Shown here one piece after another: positions 8,973-17,373 of a stretch of 33,303 nt of DNA. The DNA is taken from the NCBI GenBank assembly GCA_020344375.1, contig CP070823.1:2273401-2306703 (forward strand), read 5' to 3'. The stretch is from Gemmatimonadota bacterium (lineage in GTDB: Bacteria; Gemmatimonadota; Gemmatimonadetes; Palauibacterales; KS3-K002). The notes under the pieces were generated by a model. That model was not told the DNA's origin. It made no database searches and worked only from the letters and a program-made list of their open reading frames with translations. The position numbers and the translations under genes were made by a program. Position 1 is the first letter of the stretch, and the number at the start of each line of letters is the position of its first letter.

Positions 8973-9242
8973 TCATCCGCGCAGGCCCAAATCCGCTGCA
9001 ATCTGCCGGTATAGCTCCGGGTTCGTCCGGTTGAGATAACGAAGCATGCGCCTGCGTTTACCGACCCACTTCAACAAGCCCTGACGGCTGTGGTGATCCT
9101 TCGGATGCCGTCGCAGGTGTTCAGTCAGGTCACCGATCCGGCACGTGAGCAACGCGATCTGAACCGCGGCGGAACCGCGGTCATGCGGATGCATCTGATA
9201 CTTGGCGATTAGCGCTTGCCGCTCTTCCTTCGTTAGTGTCAT
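8973..9242 (-). CDS. rpsO: 30S ribosomal protein S15
   Basis: Binds the central domain of 16S rRNA early in 30S assembly. 89 residues, the standard length. The sequence runs [16 protein letters not shown], then [19 protein letters not shown] (normally GSPEVQVALLT), [16 protein letters not shown] and [20 protein letters not shown], giving the four-helix S15 pattern. It sits between ribF (65-base gap) and pnp. I did not find a convincing separate promoter in the gap, although an AT-rich patch (ATTTTTAG) lies there on the reverse strand. Confidence 0.98.
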   Translation of the reverse strand: MTLTKEERQALIAKYQMHPHDRGSAAVQIALLTCRIGDLTEHLRRHPKDHHSRQGLLKWVGKRRRMLRYLNRTNPELYRQIAADLGLRG

Positions 9243-9307
9243 TCCGTCGATATCTCCGGCTCTACCACCGGGCGGTTGATACCCTCACTAAAAATGAACC
9301 CGTTAAG

Positions 9308-10282
9308 TTATTCCAGTTTATGCCCCATGTAAAGACGTCCTGAGCCCTTCGCAAAGAACTCCAGAGCCGCCTCCCGATCCCGCTTCATCTGCTCCACAAG
9401 CTGTGCCGCCGACGCGAAAGGCTGAACATCACGTAGCCGCGTCAGCAATTCGACCCGCACCTGCTCCCCGTAGAGATCACCGTCGAAATCCAGCAGGTGC
9501 AGCTCGATCGAGGGCGGCGATCCTCGGAAGGTCGGCCGCGGGCCCAGGTGCAGCAGCCCCTCTCCGAGGTGCGTCCGGAACGCCGCGCGCACTGCATAGA
9601 TCCCTTCCCGTGGCAGCAGCTTGTCGCTCCCACTAACGCTCACGTTCGCCGTGGCGAATCCGAGCATCCGACCCCGGCCGTCCCCATGCACGACGACCCC
9701 GCTGAGCGAGTACGGTCGACCCAGGCCCCGCGCGGCCCGCTCCACATCGCCTTCCTGCAGCGCGCTGCGGATCCGGCTGGAAGAGATCGCGTCGTTATTC
9801 ATCAGTACCGGCCCCACAACCTCGACCTCGAAGCCGTACCGCGCGCCGATCTCACACATGGTGCCAACGTGGCCGCTTCGGTCACGCCCGAAACCATGGT
9901 CGTAGCCGACCACCAGTCGCTCGATCGCGAAATGGGTCAGAAGCACGTCCCGCACGAATTCCTCGGGCAGATAGAGCGACAGCGACCGCGTGAAGCTGAG
10001 AAAGACGGCATAGTCAAGCCCGGACAGCGTGAGTATTTCCTTCTTCTCGTTGGGGGTCGTCAGCAGTCGCGGCGCGATGTCAGGGCGAACGATCTTCAGA
10101 GGATGAGGATCGAAGGTGACGAGTACACTCAGCAGACCCTCCTCGGCGGCCACCTCGCACAGCCGCTTCAGCACCGCCCAGTGCCCGCGATGCACACCAT
10201 CGAACGTGCCCACGGTGACGGCAGCACCCTTTGCCTGAGGCGGCAGCCCGTGGGACCCAGCCGTTCGAACCCGTCTACTCAT
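9308..10282 (-). CDS. ribF: Bifunctional riboflavin kinase / FAD synthetase
   Basis: Converts riboflavin to FMN and then FAD. 324 residues. The N-terminal FAD-synthetase domain has TVGTFDGVHRGHWAVL (HxGH-type nucleotidyltransferase) and LVTFDPHP. Next come VGYDHGFGRDRSG and a conserved SSSRIRSAL. The C-terminal riboflavin kinase domain starts YSLSGVVVHGDGRGRMLGFATANV and has GIYAVRA. I place the start at ATG 10282, which overlaps the truB stop by eight bases. An upstream in-frame extension would run through the truB coding region and shows no RibF-like sequence. The gene order truB-ribF-rpsO is conserved across bacteria. Confidence 0.96.
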   Translation of the reverse strand: MSRRVRTAGSHGLPPQAKGAAVTVGTFDGVHRGHWAVLKRLCEVAAEEGLLSVLVTFDPHPLKIVRPDIAPRLLTTPNEKKEILTLSGLDYAVFLSFTRSLSLYLPEEFVRDVLLTHFAIERLVVGYDHGFGRDRSGHVGTMCEIGARYGFEVEVVGPVLMNNDAISSSRIRSALQEGDVERAARGLGRPYSLSGVVVHGDGRGRMLGFATANVSVSGSDKLLPREGIYAVRAAFRTHLGEGLLHLGPRPTFRGSPPSIELHLLDFDGDLYGEQVRVELLTRLRDVQPFASAAQLVEQMKRDREAALEFFAKGSGRLYMGHKLE

Positions 10283-11171
10283 CCTGCCGGGATCCCAACT
10301 CGGCGACGAACACCTTCTTCGGCCGCAGCTGCCCCTCGCGCGCATAAGCGAGGGCCACCAGCTCGCCGTCCACGAATACGGCCACCGGGCCCTCCGCATC
10401 CACGCCGCGCCACTCAACCGGTCGACCATGGCGCAGCGCTTCCCGCGCCTCCGCACTCAGGTCCACTCGTCTCAAGTGGGCAACCGCCGCCTCCGGCGGT
10501 CGAAGCTGCGCGATGACCCGATCGCTCAGCGTGTACTGGCCCAGCGCGATCGCGTCAGCGACGTCGAACGAGCCAACCCGCAGTCTGCGCAAGCCCGTGA
10601 GATGGGCACCCACTCCCAGGGCCTCTCCCAGATCTCGCGCCACAGACCGAACGTATGTCCCACTCGAGCACTCCGCCTCCACCGTCAGGCTCGGAAGCGA
10701 CATCTCAGACAGGCTCAGACGCCAGATCGTCACACGCTGCGGCTGCAGCTGCGGCGCCTCGCCGGCACGAGCCACAACATAGGCCTGCTGACCGGCCACC
10801 TTCTTTGCTGAATAGGCAGGCGGCAGCTGCTCGAATTCGCCGAGCTGCCGCTGCAGAGCTCGGCGTACCTGTCCCGCATCCACTTCACGCCAGGCCTCGC
10901 TGCGGGCCATCACAACCCCCGTACGGTCATCTGTGTCCGTCCGCTCGCCCAACCGGATCACCGCACGGTAAGTCTTCGGCAGGACCGCCAGGTACTCGGC
11001 CAACCGAGTGGCCCATCCTACGCAGAGCAGCATTAGCCCACTGGCCAAGGGGTCCAGCGTTCCCGCATGACCGACGCGACGAACCCCGATCAGTCGCCGC
11101 GCGATCTCCACCATGTCGTGCGATGTCGGACCTTCGGGCTTGTCCACCAAGAGCAGGCCAACAGGCTTCAC
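10275..11171 (-). CDS. truB: tRNA pseudouridine(55) synthase TruB
   Basis: Makes pseudouridine-55 in the T-loop of tRNAs. 298 residues. The catalytic motif RVGHAGTLDPLASGLM contains the nucleophile Asp40. Other family blocks are LLLVDKPEGPTSHD at the N-terminus, TYRAVIRLGERTDTDD, YSAKKVAGQQAYVVAR and CSSGTYVRSVARDLGEALG. The C-terminal ~70 residues look like a PUA-like or TruB C-terminal domain. It starts with GTG, overlapping the rbfA TGA (GTGA), which suggests coupled translation. Confidence 0.97.
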   Translation of the reverse strand: MKPVGLLLVDKPEGPTSHDMVEIARRLIGVRRVGHAGTLDPLASGLMLLCVGWATRLAEYLAVLPKTYRAVIRLGERTDTDDRTGVVMARSEAWREVDAGQVRRALQRQLGEFEQLPPAYSAKKVAGQQAYVVARAGEAPQLQPQRVTIWRLSLSEMSLPSLTVEAECSSGTYVRSVARDLGEALGVGAHLTGLRRLRVGSFDVADAIALGQYTLSDRVIAQLRPPEAAVAHLRRVDLSAEAREALRHGRPVEWRGVDAEGPVAVFVDGELVALAYAREGQLRPKKVFVAELGSRQDE

Positions 11172-11548
11172 TCCCTGTCTCCACCCTTCGGCGGTTCCTG
11201 TGGAGCCTCGACTTCCGCCAGCAGCTCCCTGATCCTGGCCGCCTTCTCTTGAGTACGGTCGATGACGAATCGCAGCTCCGGGGTGCGACGGATCCTCAGC
11301 TCACGCCCCAATCGCGAGCGAATGAACCCGGCAGCGCTCGTCAAGCCCTTGAGCGCCTCTGCCTTTCGCTGATCGTCGCCAGGCGCTTGCACGTATACCG
11401 TGGCATGTTTGAGATCCGCGGTCACCTCCACCTCGGTAAGCGTGACCATACCGACTCTGGCGTCCTTGACTTCCCTCTGCAGCAGGCGGGAAATCTCTTC
11501 CTTGAGCAGCTGGCTGATCCTCTGCGTGCGCGAATACTCTCTAGCCAT
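11168..11548 (-). CDS. rbfA: Ribosome-binding factor A
   Basis: Late 30S maturation factor that binds near 16S rRNA helix 1. 126 residues, with a KH-like fold pattern: SRTQRISQLLKEEISRLLQREVKDARVGMVTLTEVEVTADLKHATVYV, then FIRSRLGRELRIRRTPELRFVIDRT. All of these are strong RbfA signatures. It starts at ATG 11548. It lies between ylxP (86-base gap, containing a small imperfect hairpin near 11581-11600) and truB. Confidence 0.96.
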   Translation of the reverse strand: MAREYSRTQRISQLLKEEISRLLQREVKDARVGMVTLTEVEVTADLKHATVYVQAPGDDQRKAEALKGLTSAAGFIRSRLGRELRIRRTPELRFVIDRTQEKAARIRELLAEVEAPQEPPKGGDRE

Positions 11549-11634
11549 GGAATTCGCCGAAAGGAACTGAGGTATAAGCGGTCAGGCCGCCGGGCTGACT
11601 CAACCGTGGACACTCGGGGATATCAGCAGTCGCC

Positions 11635-11916
11635 TCAGTAATAATAGGTCGTGCTGTCGATTATCCGGACCCGCGCATCGGATGCGACAAGCGCGTCAAT
11701 CCTGCTCAACACCTGCTCCGCATGGCGCCTGTCAGAGGATACGATTGCGGCACAGAGCTCCGCCCTCTGCCAGGTATCCTGATGATCGGTTTCCGCCACC
11801 GAGACGTTGTGCCGCCCACGCAGCCGGTCTTTCAGGCTGCGGAGTATCGCCCGCTTTTGCTTGAGGGAGCTGCAACCTTCGAGGTGCAGCTCCCACGCGA
11901 TCACACTCACGACCAC
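11635..11916 (-). CDS. ylxP: DUF503 / YlxP-like protein
   Basis: Small protein of the DUF503 family, encoded between infB and rbfA in many bacteria; its biochemical role is not established. 93 residues. It has the family pattern VIAWELHLEGCSSLKQKRAILRSLKDRLRGRHNVSVAETD, followed by QRAELCAAIVSSD. The end (RIIDSTTYYY) is tyrosine-rich. It starts with GTG at 11916, and another GTG two codons later is possible. It lies 35 bases after the infB stop. Function in ribosome biogenesis is inferred only from its neighbours. Confidence 0.88.
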   Translation of the reverse strand: MVVSVIAWELHLEGCSSLKQKRAILRSLKDRLRGRHNVSVAETDHQDTWQRAELCAAIVSSDRRHAEQVLSRIDALVASDARVRIIDSTTYYY

Positions 11917-11951
11917 GGCGACTGCAGAGCTGCTGTCATCGATCCCCAGAT

Positions 11952-14657
11952 CTACCTAGCGGCGCGCGACTCGCTCTCTCCTGAGACCCCGGCCTGCGCA
12001 CCTGCTGCCGTATCCAGGCTACGGGCCACCTGCTCGATCCGGAACGACTCGAGCACGTCACTCACCTTCACGTCGTTGAAATTCTCTATCGCTGCGCCAC
12101 ATTCGTAGCCGGCTCGCACTTCCTTTACATCATCTTTGAAACGCCGCAAGCTGGCGAGCTTGCCCTCATACACGACCACATGATCCCGCAGCACGCGAAT
12201 CCGAGCGTTGCGGTCGATCACACCGTCGCTCACATAGCAGCCGGCGACCGTGCCGACCCTTGGAACCCTGAACAGCTGCCTTACCTCTGCGCTGCCAAGG
12301 ATGACCTCCTTCTCCTCTGGGGCGAGCATACCCTCCAGCGCCGCCTTCACCTCGGCCGCTGCCTCATAGATGACCCTGTAGGACCGGATATCGACGCCCT
12401 CACGCTCGGCCAGCTCCCGCGCCTTGCGATCCGGCCGCACGTGGAAGCCGATGATGATCGCGTCCGTGGTCTGGGCCAGCAGCACGTCGGTCTCGTTGAC
12501 CGCGCCTACGCCCCGGTGAATCACCCTCACCTCGACTTCGTCAGTGGACAGCCCTTCAAGCTCATCGGAGAGCGCTTGCACGGAACCGTCGGTGTCGCCC
12601 TTGATGATGAGCTTGAGCTGAGTCCGCTCCCCAGCCTGCACGGCTTGGAAGACGTCCTCGAGGCGGGCAACCTGGCTTCTGCGCCTGATCTCTTTCTCGC
12701 GCTCAATCTGCTGCCGCCTACCCGTGATCTCGCGAGCGCGCTCGTACTCAAGCACGATCAGGCCGTCACCCGCCTGCGGCACACCTTCGAATCCAAGCAC
12801 GCGCACCGGCATGCCGGGGCCCGCGAACTGCACGCTGTGGCCTCGCTCGTCAAAGAGCGCGCGAACCCGTCCCGCATAGATGCCGCACACAAAGCCATCG
12901 CCGACCTTGAGCGTGCCCTCGGTGATCAGAACCGTGCCTACCGGGCCCATTCCCTTGTCCAGCTCGGCCTCAACCACGGTCCCGCGGGCGTTGAGTCCCG
13001 GATCCGCTCTGAGCTCAAGCACTTCGGCCTGCAACAGGACCTTCTCGAGCAGGTCGTCAACGCCCTGACCGGTCTTCGCCGAGATCTCAGAGCTCAGGAC
13101 GTCACCGCCGAATTCCTCGATGACGACCCCGTGTTCGAGCAGTTCTCGTTTGACGCGCGTCGGGTTCGCCGACGGCAGATCGATCTTGTTGACCGCCACG
13201 ATGATCGGCTTGCCTGCGTTCTTGGCGTGACTTATCGCCTCAATGGTCTGTGGCATCACGCCGTCATCGGCCGCCACAACGAGAATGACGATGTCGGTTA
13301 CGTCGGCACCCCGAGCACGCATTGCCGTGAATGCCGCGTGGCCTGGTGTATCCAGGAAGGTGATCTTACGCTCGCCATCGACGCCGACCAGATACGCGCC
13401 GATGTGCTGCGTGATACCACCAGCCTCGCCAGCGATCACGTTCGCGTTGCGGATGCAGTCGAGCAGCAACGTCTTTCCGTGATCGACGTGACCCATCACG
13501 GTCACCACGGGCGGCCTCGCTTCGAGGCGTCCCGGTTCTACTTGCGCGACCTCCTCAAGGATGTCGGCACCGTATTCATCCTCCCGAACCGCCTTGAAAC
13601 CGAGTTCGCTGGTGATCAGCTCGATCTGGTCGAAATCAAGCCGCTGGTTGATGGTGACCATCAAGCCAAGGTTCTTGAACGCCGACATGATGATCTCGTT
13701 TGGCGAGACGCCAACGAGATCGGCGAGCTCGGCGACGGTAAGGAACTCCGCCACACGTACGGTCTTGCGTTCCTCCGCCAGCCGCTCCGCCTCGGCGGCT
13801 TCGCGTTCACGCTGCTCTGCCGTCACCTCGCGTCGGCGGCGGCGCGTCGGTCCGGCGCTCTCCATCTTGGCTAGGGTCCGCTTGATGGCCTCCTGCACCG
13901 CCTCCTGGTCCACGCGAGCGCGCTTCTTCTTCTTACGCCCGCGCCGGCGGCGGCGTCCATCGACCGTGTAGCCCTCCGCCTGGATGCGGACCACGCCGGC
14001 GGCCTGCTTCGGCGCTGGCGGTTCAGCGGGCGTCGGCAAGACGGGAACGGGCGGAGGCGGGGCCTCAGCCAACGGCGCTTCTGCTGCCTCGGCCGCGATC
14101 GCTGGCATCTCCTCCGCCGCCGGTACCTCCACATCTAGGGGTGCCGCGGGCTCCTCATCCACCGGTGCCTTCGCCAGCTCAGCCTCGGCAGCCACCAGCT
14201 CAACCGGCTCGGCCTCAACAGGCTCGACTGCAGGCACCGCAGGCGCTTCCGCCGGCATCTCGGCCTCCACGTCAGCGACGAGCTCCTCAATCACCTCCGC
14301 CGGGACCTCAGCGACCGGCTGCTCGACGCCCTCGACAAGTTCCTCGGGGGCGACGACGGTCTCGGGCACCTCTTCAAGCGCGGGGCCCACCTCCTCGATA
14401 GCCAGCTCAACTGGCTGCGCGGGCATCTCCACAACGCGACGACGGCGCCGACGTCGGGCAGCCAGCTCGCTCTTACCTGCCTTGACCGGCCTACGCTTGT
14501 CACGCTCAAGCCGTGTGCGCGCACGGGCGACATGAATGTCCTCAAGCGAAGACATGTGGCTGCGGACAGGTATGTCCATCTCGCGGAGGAGATGGATCAG
14601 GCTCTCGCTCGTGATCTCGAACTCCCTTGCCAGCTCGTAGACCCGCATCTTCGCCAA
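11952..14657 (-). CDS. infB: Translation initiation factor IF-2
   Basis: GTPase that brings initiator tRNA to the 30S subunit and promotes subunit joining. 901 residues. Domains: an IF2-N subdomain (1-55, [19 protein letters not shown]), an acidic Ala/Glu/Pro/Val low-complexity linker (~76-220), a very basic patch (~235-250), a second IF2-N (~300-360), the G domain from ~383 (GHVDHGKT at 389-396, [12 protein letters not shown]), then domains II to IV. The start chosen is TTG 14657, because AGGAGG lies nine bases before it; an in-frame ATG three codons later is too far from that site. The resulting [10 protein letters not shown] matches typical IF-2 starts. Confidence 0.97.
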   Translation of the reverse strand: MAKMRVYELAREFEITSESLIHLLREMDIPVRSHMSSLEDIHVARARTRLERDKRRPVKAGKSELAARRRRRRRVVEMPAQPVELAIEEVGPALEEVPETVVAPEELVEGVEQPVAEVPAEVIEELVADVEAEMPAEAPAVPAVEPVEAEPVELVAAEAELAKAPVDEEPAAPLDVEVPAAEEMPAIAAEAAEAPLAEAPPPPVPVLPTPAEPPAPKQAAGVVRIQAEGYTVDGRRRRRGRKKKKRARVDQEAVQEAIKRTLAKMESAGPTRRRRREVTAEQREREAAEAERLAEERKTVRVAEFLTVAELADLVGVSPNEIIMSAFKNLGLMVTINQRLDFDQIELITSELGFKAVREDEYGADILEEVAQVEPGRLEARPPVVTVMGHVDHGKTLLLDCIRNANVIAGEAGGITQHIGAYLVGVDGERKITFLDTPGHAAFTAMRARGADVTDIVILVVAADDGVMPQTIEAISHAKNAGKPIIVAVNKIDLPSANPTRVKRELLEHGVVIEEFGGDVLSSEISAKTGQGVDDLLEKVLLQAEVLELRADPGLNARGTVVEAELDKGMGPVGTVLITEGTLKVGDGFVCGIYAGRVRALFDERGHSVQFAGPGMPVRVLGFEGVPQAGDGLIVLEYERAREITGRRQQIEREKEIRRRSQVARLEDVFQAVQAGERTQLKLIIKGDTDGSVQALSDELEGLSTDEVEVRVIHRGVGAVNETDVLLAQTTDAIIIGFHVRPDRKARELAEREGVDIRSYRVIYEAAAEVKAALEGMLAPEEKEVILGSAEVRQLFRVPRVGTVAGCYVSDGVIDRNARIRVLRDHVVVYEGKLASLRRFKDDVKEVRAGYECGAAIENFNDVKVSDVLESFRIEQVARSLDTAAGAQAGVSGESESRAAR

Positions 14658-14666
14658 AGCTGCAGC

Positions 14667-14672
14667 CCTCCT
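14667..14672 (-). promoter_or_regulatory. Shine-Dalgarno site fixing the infB TTG start
   Basis: AGGAGG on the reverse strand, nine bases upstream of TTG 14657 and eighteen upstream of the in-frame ATG at 14648. The spacing supports TTG. This is among the best Shine-Dalgarno matches in the window, where several genes lack a recognisable site. Confidence 0.7.
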
Positions 14673-14677
14673 GTACG

Positions 14678-15016
14678 CTAGCCTTCCAATGCTTGCGCCA
14701 ACTCCAACACTCTATGTCCCAACGACTTATCGGTGACCGCCAACGCCACAACCCGCTCCCGGCCTACGGCACGACCCAGCTGATCACCGTCAAGTACGAC
14801 CGTATGTGGCAGCCCGCGCGGACCCAGGAGCCTTTGGAACCTCCGCCGCACTTGCGGCGGCGCGTCGCCGGCGATGACAACCGCCACGGCCTCGCTCCTC
14901 CGGATCGCTCGCTGCACGGCATCGACACCTACGCGCAGCTGCCCGGCCCGCCGGGCCAGCCCCAACCCCCTCAGCAAACGGCTTGCCGCCTCAGGAGTCT
15001 CGCTCGTCTGGTTCAA
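14678..15016 (-). CDS. ylxQ: L7Ae/L30e-family RNA-binding protein (YlxQ-like)
   Basis: Predicted kink-turn RNA binder related to ribosomal proteins L7Ae and L30e. Up to 112 residues. Family features: RLLRGLGLARRAGQLRVGVDAV, then AVAVVIAGDAPPQVRRRFQRLL, DGDQLGRAVGRERVVALAVTD and a closing helix. The reading frame is closed by a stop just upstream of TTG 15016, so the start is that TTG or a later one (TTG 14974 would trim 14 residues). TTG 15016 overlaps the last 26 bases of nusA. ylxR (DUF448), usually present between nusA and ylxQ, is absent here. Confidence 0.83.
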   Translation of the reverse strand: MNQTSETPEAASRLLRGLGLARRAGQLRVGVDAVQRAIRRSEAVAVVIAGDAPPQVRRRFQRLLGPRGLPHTVVLDGDQLGRAVGRERVVALAVTDKSLGHRVLELAQALEG

Positions 15017-16589
15017 CCTCCAGGCTCACCTCCGCATCCGCCGAGCTTGTCTCATCTGCCAGCTCGCTGCCCGCCTCGACCTCTACAGCAGACTCAACGC
15101 CGCCCACGGCCTCAGCCGCGACTTCGGCGCTGGCCTCGGCCTCAGCATCAGGCGCCTCGGCGCTCTCGCTGCCCGCGACGGCAGGTTCAACCGCCGCCCC
15201 GCTCTCGACAGTCTCTTCGGCCTCTTCGCTCTCGACGAACGGCCCGCCCGTCGCCACCGGCTTCGCATCGGGCGGGACTTCAGCGGACAGCTCAGTGGGC
15301 TCCTCAACGATGGTCAGTTCTTCAACTAGCTTTGCCAGCAGATCAGCATCGTCAGGATCTACTCCCGCAATGCGCAGGAATTCGTCGCGCTCGAGGTCGA
15401 TGATGTTCATGAACGTCTCGTAACCCGCTGCCTCGAGTGCCGCCAGGACAGCTGGCGGGATATCAAGCTCCTTCAGCGGGAAGTCGCCTACTCCCTCCTC
15501 CTCCTCCAGGCCACGGAACAGTGTGCTCTGCGCGCCACGCTCCATCCACTCACGGCTCGAGTAGAGATCGATCTGCCAACCGATGAGTTGCGAGGCGAGG
15601 CGCACGTTTTGTCCGTTACGGCCGATGGCAAGCGACAGCTGATCCTCATCAACGATGGCGGTGACCACTTTGCGCTCAGGGGCCGATATCACCTTCGCAA
15701 CCTTCGCCGGAGCCAGAGCGCGCTTGGCGTAGACCTCCGGATCGGGATGCCACGGCACGATGTCGATCCGCTCCCCGCTCAGCTCGGACACGACCGCCTG
15801 AACGCGCGAGCCCTTCAAGCCCACACACGCGCCCACTGGGTCGATCGCATCGTCGTTGGACACGACCGCGATCTTCGTTCGGCCGCCTGCCTCGCGCGCG
15901 ATATCGACGATTTTCACCACGCCCTGATAGATCTCCGGCACCTCCAGCTTGAACAGCGCCGCGACGAAACCCGGGTCTGCACGGGACAGAATCAGGCGCG
16001 GCCCCTTCGGCGTCTCCTCCTGCTTCTTGAGCACGGCGCGGATCGGCTCTCCCTGCCGGAATCGCTCTCTCGGGTTCTGCTCACGCCAAGGGATGATCGC
16101 CTCCGCCTCGCGCAATACGTTGAGCATTACAACGAGCTTGCCGCGCTCGATGGCCTGGACCTCGCCGGACAGGAGCTCACCAATCTTGTCGCTGAACTCC
16201 TCGCGGATGCGGTTTCGCTCACCCTCCCGCACCCGCTGGATGATTCGCTGCTTGGCTGCCAGCACAGCTGTCCGGCCGAAATCATCAAACTCTACCGGAA
16301 TCTCAAGCAGATCACCGACCTGGAAGTCCGGGTCGTCCCAGCGTGCCTCATTGACGCTGACCTCCCGCGACGGGTCGACGACGTCTTCAACTACTTCTTT
16401 GAGGACGACGATGTCGATCGTACCCTTGACCTCATCGATCATGATCTCAGCCTGCACGTTCGGGCCGTAGCGCTTCGCGAGCGCCGCGTAGATACCGTCC
16501 TTGATCAAGTCGTGCAGATCTTCGCGCGACAGCGACTTGTGCGCCGTCATCACGCGAAAAGCTTCCAAAACCTGGGCGGCGTTGGCCAT
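14991..16589 (-). CDS. nusA: Transcription termination/antitermination factor NusA
   Basis: RNA polymerase-associated factor acting in pausing, termination and antitermination. 532 residues. N-terminal RNAP-binding domain (~1-125), S1 domain (~130-200), tandem KH domains (~205-345, with DPVGACVGLKGSRVQAVVSELSGERIDIV and SLAIGRNGQNVRLASQLIGW), then a helix-hairpin-helix-like repeat (~370-425, IPPAVLAALEAAGYETFMNIIDL). The last 104 residues (from 429) form an acidic, Ala/Glu/Ser/Val-rich tail that is longer than usual. The start is ATG 16589, with GGAG ten bases upstream; an upstream in-frame ATG at 16640 has a poorer context. It follows rimP after 77 bases that contain a hairpin. Confidence 0.97.
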   Translation of the reverse strand: MANAAQVLEAFRVMTAHKSLSREDLHDLIKDGIYAALAKRYGPNVQAEIMIDEVKGTIDIVVLKEVVEDVVDPSREVSVNEARWDDPDFQVGDLLEIPVEFDDFGRTAVLAAKQRIIQRVREGERNRIREEFSDKIGELLSGEVQAIERGKLVVMLNVLREAEAIIPWREQNPRERFRQGEPIRAVLKKQEETPKGPRLILSRADPGFVAALFKLEVPEIYQGVVKIVDIAREAGGRTKIAVVSNDDAIDPVGACVGLKGSRVQAVVSELSGERIDIVPWHPDPEVYAKRALAPAKVAKVISAPERKVVTAIVDEDQLSLAIGRNGQNVRLASQLIGWQIDLYSSREWMERGAQSTLFRGLEEEEGVGDFPLKELDIPPAVLAALEAAGYETFMNIIDLERDEFLRIAGVDPDDADLLAKLVEELTIVEEPTELSAEVPPDAKPVATGGPFVESEEAEETVESGAAVEPAVAGSESAEAPDAEAEASAEVAAEAVGGVESAVEVEAGSELADETSSADAEVSLEVEPDERDS

Positions 16590-16619
16590 CTGTTCAACGC
16601 TCCGTTCGTCTTTATTACT

Positions 16620-16635
16620 CCCCGGACGCCCGGGG
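16620..16635 (-). other. GC-rich hairpin in the rimP-nusA gap
   Basis: CCCCGG ACGC CCGGGG is a perfect six-pair stem with a four-base loop, 31 bases upstream of the chosen nusA start. No T tract follows on either strand, so it is not an intrinsic terminator. It could pause polymerase, affect nusA translation, or be chance in GC-rich DNA. Confidence 0.35.
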
Positions 16636-16666
16636 TGCATTCCCGTTCTCGCCGCTTCCTCAGCGC

Positions 16667-17206
16667 CTAGGTTTCTCGTTCCCGCGACTTCCCAGATCCG
16701 GACTCATCCCAGTCGAACACGAGGTTCGCCTTGGCAACCGCCGAGTGCGGAACCTCGAACTCCGCACCGTCCGCCAGCCGAAGTCGCAACCGCTCAGAGC
16801 CCTCCGAGCCCTCAACGCCCAGCAGGACTGCCTCGATCCGCTTCGCGCCTCCCGCAAGTGGCTCGAAACCTTGCACGCGGATCCGGCGGCCGATACTGCG
16901 CTCGAAGTCACGTCGCTTACGGAGCGGACGCTCGACGCCTGGAGAAGAAACCTCCAGGATGTAGCTGCTCAGGAGGTCTTCTCGCACGTCCAGTGCCGCT
17001 TCCAGCTCGCGGCTCACCCGCGCGCAGTCGTCTACCGTGATTCCCCGGCCTGGCTCAGAGTCCGGGCGATCGATGCGCAGCCGGAGGATCGGGCGCGCCC
17101 GATGACCGGCCGTCTCCAGGTCCACCAGCTCGAAGCCCAAGCGATCGAGTACAGCCTCCGTGATCCGCTCCAGGTTCTCCTCCACGCGGCCGGACTTCTT
17201 CACCAT
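16667..17206 (-). CDS. rimP: Ribosome maturation factor RimP
   Basis: Needed for maturation of the 30S subunit. 179 residues. Features: ERITEAVLDRLGFELVDLE at the N-terminus, then LRLRIDRPD, the strongly conserved GITVDDCARVSRELEAALD and ILEVSSPGVERPLRKRRDFERSIGRRI, and a C-terminal SH3-like domain (~100-165). It is the first gene of the rimP-nusA-infB superoperon. It starts at ATG 17206 with no clear Shine-Dalgarno. The leader carries a good promoter and a terminator-like hairpin, so expression of the whole operon may be set by readthrough. Confidence 0.95.
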   Translation of the reverse strand: MVKKSGRVEENLERITEAVLDRLGFELVDLETAGHRARPILRLRIDRPDSEPGRGITVDDCARVSRELEAALDVREDLLSSYILEVSSPGVERPLRKRRDFERSIGRRIRVQGFEPLAGGAKRIEAVLLGVEGSEGSERLRLRLADGAEFEVPHSAVAKANLVFDWDESGSGKSRERET

Positions 17207-17244
17207 CCCAATCTTCGCACGCTCGCGTCCCGGTGGACCTCAGC

Positions 17245-17284
17245 AATAAAAAAGTGGGGTTTGATTTGCGTCCCCACTCAAAAG
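17245..17284 (-). terminator. Intrinsic terminator in the rimP leader (attenuator candidate)
   Basis: Arms 17253-17259 and 17272-17278 form AGTGGGG/CCCCACT with a 12-base loop. On the reverse strand a run of six T (the first pairing in the stem) follows at once, the strongest terminator signature in the window. It lies between the promoter at 17332-17360 and rimP. A competing pairing is possible: the reverse strand of 17301-17308 (CTCAGAAG) with that of 17277-17284 (CTTTTGAG), eight pairs including one G-U, which takes two bases of the terminator stem. It may equally end murA-pgeF transcription, whose last stop is at 17374. Confidence 0.75.
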
Positions 17285-17331
17285 ACCTTGCGGCCAGTCG
17301 CTTCTGAGCGCCTCAACCCACAGCGGCCGTA

Positions 17332-17360
17332 AATATAGAAGCCGCCTAACAGAAAATCAA
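17332..17360 (-). promoter_or_regulatory. Sigma-70-type promoter for the rimP-nusA-infB operon
   Basis: On the reverse strand, -35 TTGATT (17360-17355), a spacer of exactly 17 bases and -10 TATATT (17337-17332), five of six bases matching the -10 consensus. It starts directly after the pgeF stop. Predicted transcription start is near 17325, giving a leader of about 120 bases before rimP. Confidence 0.72.
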
Positions 17361-17373
17361 CCAGGCCACCGCC

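Noticed and set aside
10283..10456. Upstream extension of ribF into truB
   Set aside because: The added 58 residues are antisense-quality Arg/Trp/Ser-rich sequence in another frame of truB; MSRRVRTAG at 10282 gives a normal RibF N-terminus.
11581..11600. Imperfect hairpin in the rbfA-ylxP gap
   Set aside because: Only five pairs, a mismatch and two more, with no T tract; not enough to call a regulatory element.
12180..13874. 564-codon plus-strand open frame opposite infB
   Set aside because: It lies entirely antisense to the clear IF-2 coding sequence. High GC with third-position bias opens such frames, and the translation has no recognisable domain.
13984..14535. Ser/Thr/Gly/Ala-rich repeat-like frame on the plus strand
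   Set aside because: It is the complement of the acidic IF-2 linker, whose GCx/GAx codons read as low-complexity Ser/Gly on the other strand.
17207..17373. Possible tRNA upstream of rimP, as in E. coli metY-rimP
   Set aside because: I could not fold a cloverleaf or find T-loop and anticodon signatures; the region is better explained by a promoter and terminator.
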